In this document: piece after piece, positions 14,848-16,143 of the stretch
How positions within the stretch are numbered: the stretch's first letter is position 1
How the letters are laid out: each line of letters starts with the position of its first letter
NCBI GenBank assembly: GCA_023251215.1
Contig: JAHEZF010000008.1
Span: 1-16,143, forward strand
Length of the DNA stretch: 16,143 nucleotides
Direction of reading: 5' to 3'
Source: Sphingobacteriales bacterium
GTDB taxonomy: Bacteria; Bacteroidota; Bacteroidia; Chitinophagales; Chitinophagaceae
Notes under the pieces: model-generated
The model's input: only the letters and a program-made list of their open reading frames with translations
Database searches by the model: none
Told to the model about the DNA's origin: nothing
Translations under genes and position numbers: made by a program

Positions 14848-15360
14848 ATGAAAAAAATATTTCTTCTTACCAGCTTTTTAGGATTGGGTATTTTGGGGTT
14901 TTCTCAAAAATATGCCATCATTGATACACGGTATATCCTGGAAAAAATGCCGGATTATAAGCAAGCGCAAAAGCAGCTTGATGATGTAGCAGCCAATTGG
15001 CAAAAAGATATTGACGGGAGACAGGCCGAACTGGATAAAATGTATAAAGACTATGAAGCGGAACAGGTGATGTTAAGCGATGACCTGAAGAAAAAAAGAG
15101 AGGACCAGCTTTTTCAAAAAGAAAAAGACCTGCGGGATTTGCAACGCAAACGGTTTGGTTTTGAAGGCGATCTGTTTAAAAAGAGACAGGAGTTGATTAA
15201 ACCCATCCAGGATAAAGTATATAATGCCGTACAGAAAATGGCAGTGCAACGTGGCTACGATTTTGTGCTTGACAAAAGTGAGGGAATTACCATTATCTTT
15301 GCCGACCCAAAACTGGACAAAAGCGAAGATGTACTGAAAGACCTTGGAATAAAAAATTAA
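14848..15360 (+). CDS. OmpH/Skp family periplasmic chaperone, first copy
   Basis: A 170-residue exported chaperone of the Skp/OmpH type, which holds unfolded outer-membrane proteins in the periplasm on their way to BamA. A signal peptide (KKIFLLTSFLGLGILGFS, cleavage near 20) precedes the first strand KYAIIDTRYILEKMPDYKQA, the family's start motif. A long charged coiled-coil arm follows (about 40-120, rich in K, D, E and Q), and then the returning strands (GYDFVLDKSEGITIIFADPK). The layout and length are normal for Skp. It lies 72 bases after bamA, consistent with co-transcription. Confidence 0.93.
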   Translation: MKKIFLLTSFLGLGILGFSQKYAIIDTRYILEKMPDYKQAQKQLDDVAANWQKDIDGRQAELDKMYKDYEAEQVMLSDDLKKKREDQLFQKEKDLRDLQRKRFGFEGDLFKKRQELIKPIQDKVYNAVQKMAVQRGYDFVLDKSEGITIIFADPKLDKSEDVLKDLGIKN

Positions 15361-15499
15361 TGTTTGTCCCCCCGGAAAACAAAACAATCCAGATGTTAAA
15401 AAATAAATAAAGCAACCTGGTATCATAAAAAATAATCTTAACCAGTAAGTCAAAAATCACCCGGTTGAGATGATCAATTGATAAGTAAAATAAACACTC

Positions 15500-16069
15500 A
15501 TGAAAAAATTGTATGTATTGATTGCTGTAGCAGGATTGCTGTTGGCAGGAAGCTCTTCTGCACAAACTAAAATTGCTTATATCCGCATAGATGACATTGT
15601 AGGCGTTATGCCGGAATTGTCTCCTCAGAAGATCAATATGGACACCGTAGGCCAGCAATATGTTAAAGATTCAATCATGCCCCGGCTTAATTATGTTCAA
15701 TCGGAATATCAAAGAAAACTGACCGATTATACAGATACAACAAAGCCCAAAAGCGTAAAAGACCAGATATTAAAAGAGCTTCAGGGGTACAAAGATGAAT
15801 TAGACGGCAGTGATGCACTGATTCAGCAGGCGCTGCAATTCAAGCAACAGGAGTTTTTGAAACCGTATTATGCCAAGGCAAAAAAGGCAATTGAACAGGT
15901 AGCAAAAGAAAAGGGCTACACCCATGTTCTGTCTTCTGATGTGTTTCTGGTAGCTCCCGAGGCGGATGATCTTTCGTTGGCTGTTTTAGCCAAGCTGAAT
16001 ATCAAACTTCCTAACCAAACCCAACCACCTGTTAAACCAACAATTCCAGGAAAGAAAGAGGGAAACTGA
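15500..16069 (+). CDS. OmpH/Skp family periplasmic chaperone, second copy
   Basis: A 189-residue paralogue of the preceding gene, with a signal peptide (KKLYVLIAVAGLLLAGSSSA, cleavage near SAQ) and the opening strand TKIAYIRIDDIVGVMPEL. It differs in the arm, which is broken by a Thr/Lys/Pro-rich stretch (DYTDTTKPKSVKDQ), and in a Pro-rich tail (NQTQPPVKPTIPGKK) absent from the first copy. The closing part GYTHVLSSDVFLVAPEADDL keeps the Skp pattern. Tandem OmpH genes after bamA are usual in Bacteroidota, and division of labour between them is an inference. A strong terminator closes the operon. Confidence 0.9.
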   Translation: MKKLYVLIAVAGLLLAGSSSAQTKIAYIRIDDIVGVMPELSPQKINMDTVGQQYVKDSIMPRLNYVQSEYQRKLTDYTDTTKPKSVKDQILKELQGYKDELDGSDALIQQALQFKQQEFLKPYYAKAKKAIEQVAKEKGYTHVLSSDVFLVAPEADDLSLAVLAKLNIKLPNQTQPPVKPTIPGKKEGN

Positions 16070-16090
16070 TAAAAAAATTTGCAGAGATCG

Positions 16091-16126
16091 TCCCATCCCG
16101 CCTCATACGGGACGGGATTCTTTTTT
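16091..16126 (+). terminator. Intrinsic terminator closing the bamA-ompH-ompH operon
   Basis: TCCCATCCCG (16091-16100) pairs with CGGGACGGGA (16108-16117), one A-C mismatch, across a 7-base loop, followed by TTCTTTTTT. It lies about 20 bases after the second OmpH stop. Confidence 0.9.
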
Positions 16127-16143
16127 GACCACCAGTAAACAAC

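Overview
The window reads as a chromosomal segment of a Bacteroidota bacterium, most likely from the Chitinophagales (this rank is an inference). The evidence is a gliding-motility gene (gldC), a PorG/DUF6089 outer-membrane protein beside uppS-bamA-ompH-ompH, a DUF4290 protein, a BamA with the Bacteroidota-type POTRA insertion, AT-rich upstream regions carrying TAnnTTTG-like -7 boxes, and an almost complete lack of Shine-Dalgarno sites. All of it looks like ordinary vertically inherited housekeeping DNA. I see no transposase, phage gene, CRISPR array, tRNA or rRNA.

Left part (1-2278, minus strand): a murA truncated by the window edge lies downstream of a DUF4290 gene. A strong intrinsic terminator sits between them, inside a pair of inverted octamer-repeat tracts. 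Upstream of DUF4290 is a roughly 900-base stretch holding only a doubtful 166-codon reading frame. Its 3' end consists of a hairpin plus a GC-rich terminator and may instead be a small RNA.

Centre (2558-8579, plus strand): a GT4 glycosyltransferase, gldC with its own promoter, a YqeY/GatB-like protein, a CvpA-family membrane protein, a 404-base gap, an alpha/beta hydrolase, a CBS-pair protein with an ACT-like tail, and a POTRA plus beta-barrel outer-membrane protein.

Right part (8585-16143, plus strand): nadK follows the POTRA protein by 5 bases, then porG/DUF6089, a small exported DUF2541-like protein, uppS, bamA and two Skp/OmpH-type periplasmic chaperones, closed by a terminator at 16091-16126. 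This is an envelope-biogenesis island. UppS makes the lipid carrier for peptidoglycan and other surface polymers. BamA and the POTRA protein handle outer-membrane beta-barrels, the OmpH pair escorts unfolded barrels, and PorG is an outer-membrane part of the type IX secretion/gliding apparatus. MurA on the left supplies the first committed peptidoglycan step.

I did not find a clearly new system. The points most worth a second look are the Asp at the MurA catalytic-Cys position, the possible small RNA at about 1790-1860, the repeat tracts flanking the murA-proximal terminator, the second POTRA-barrel protein coupled to nadK, and several in-frame TTG extensions that are false starts, two of them formed by the promoter -7 box itself.
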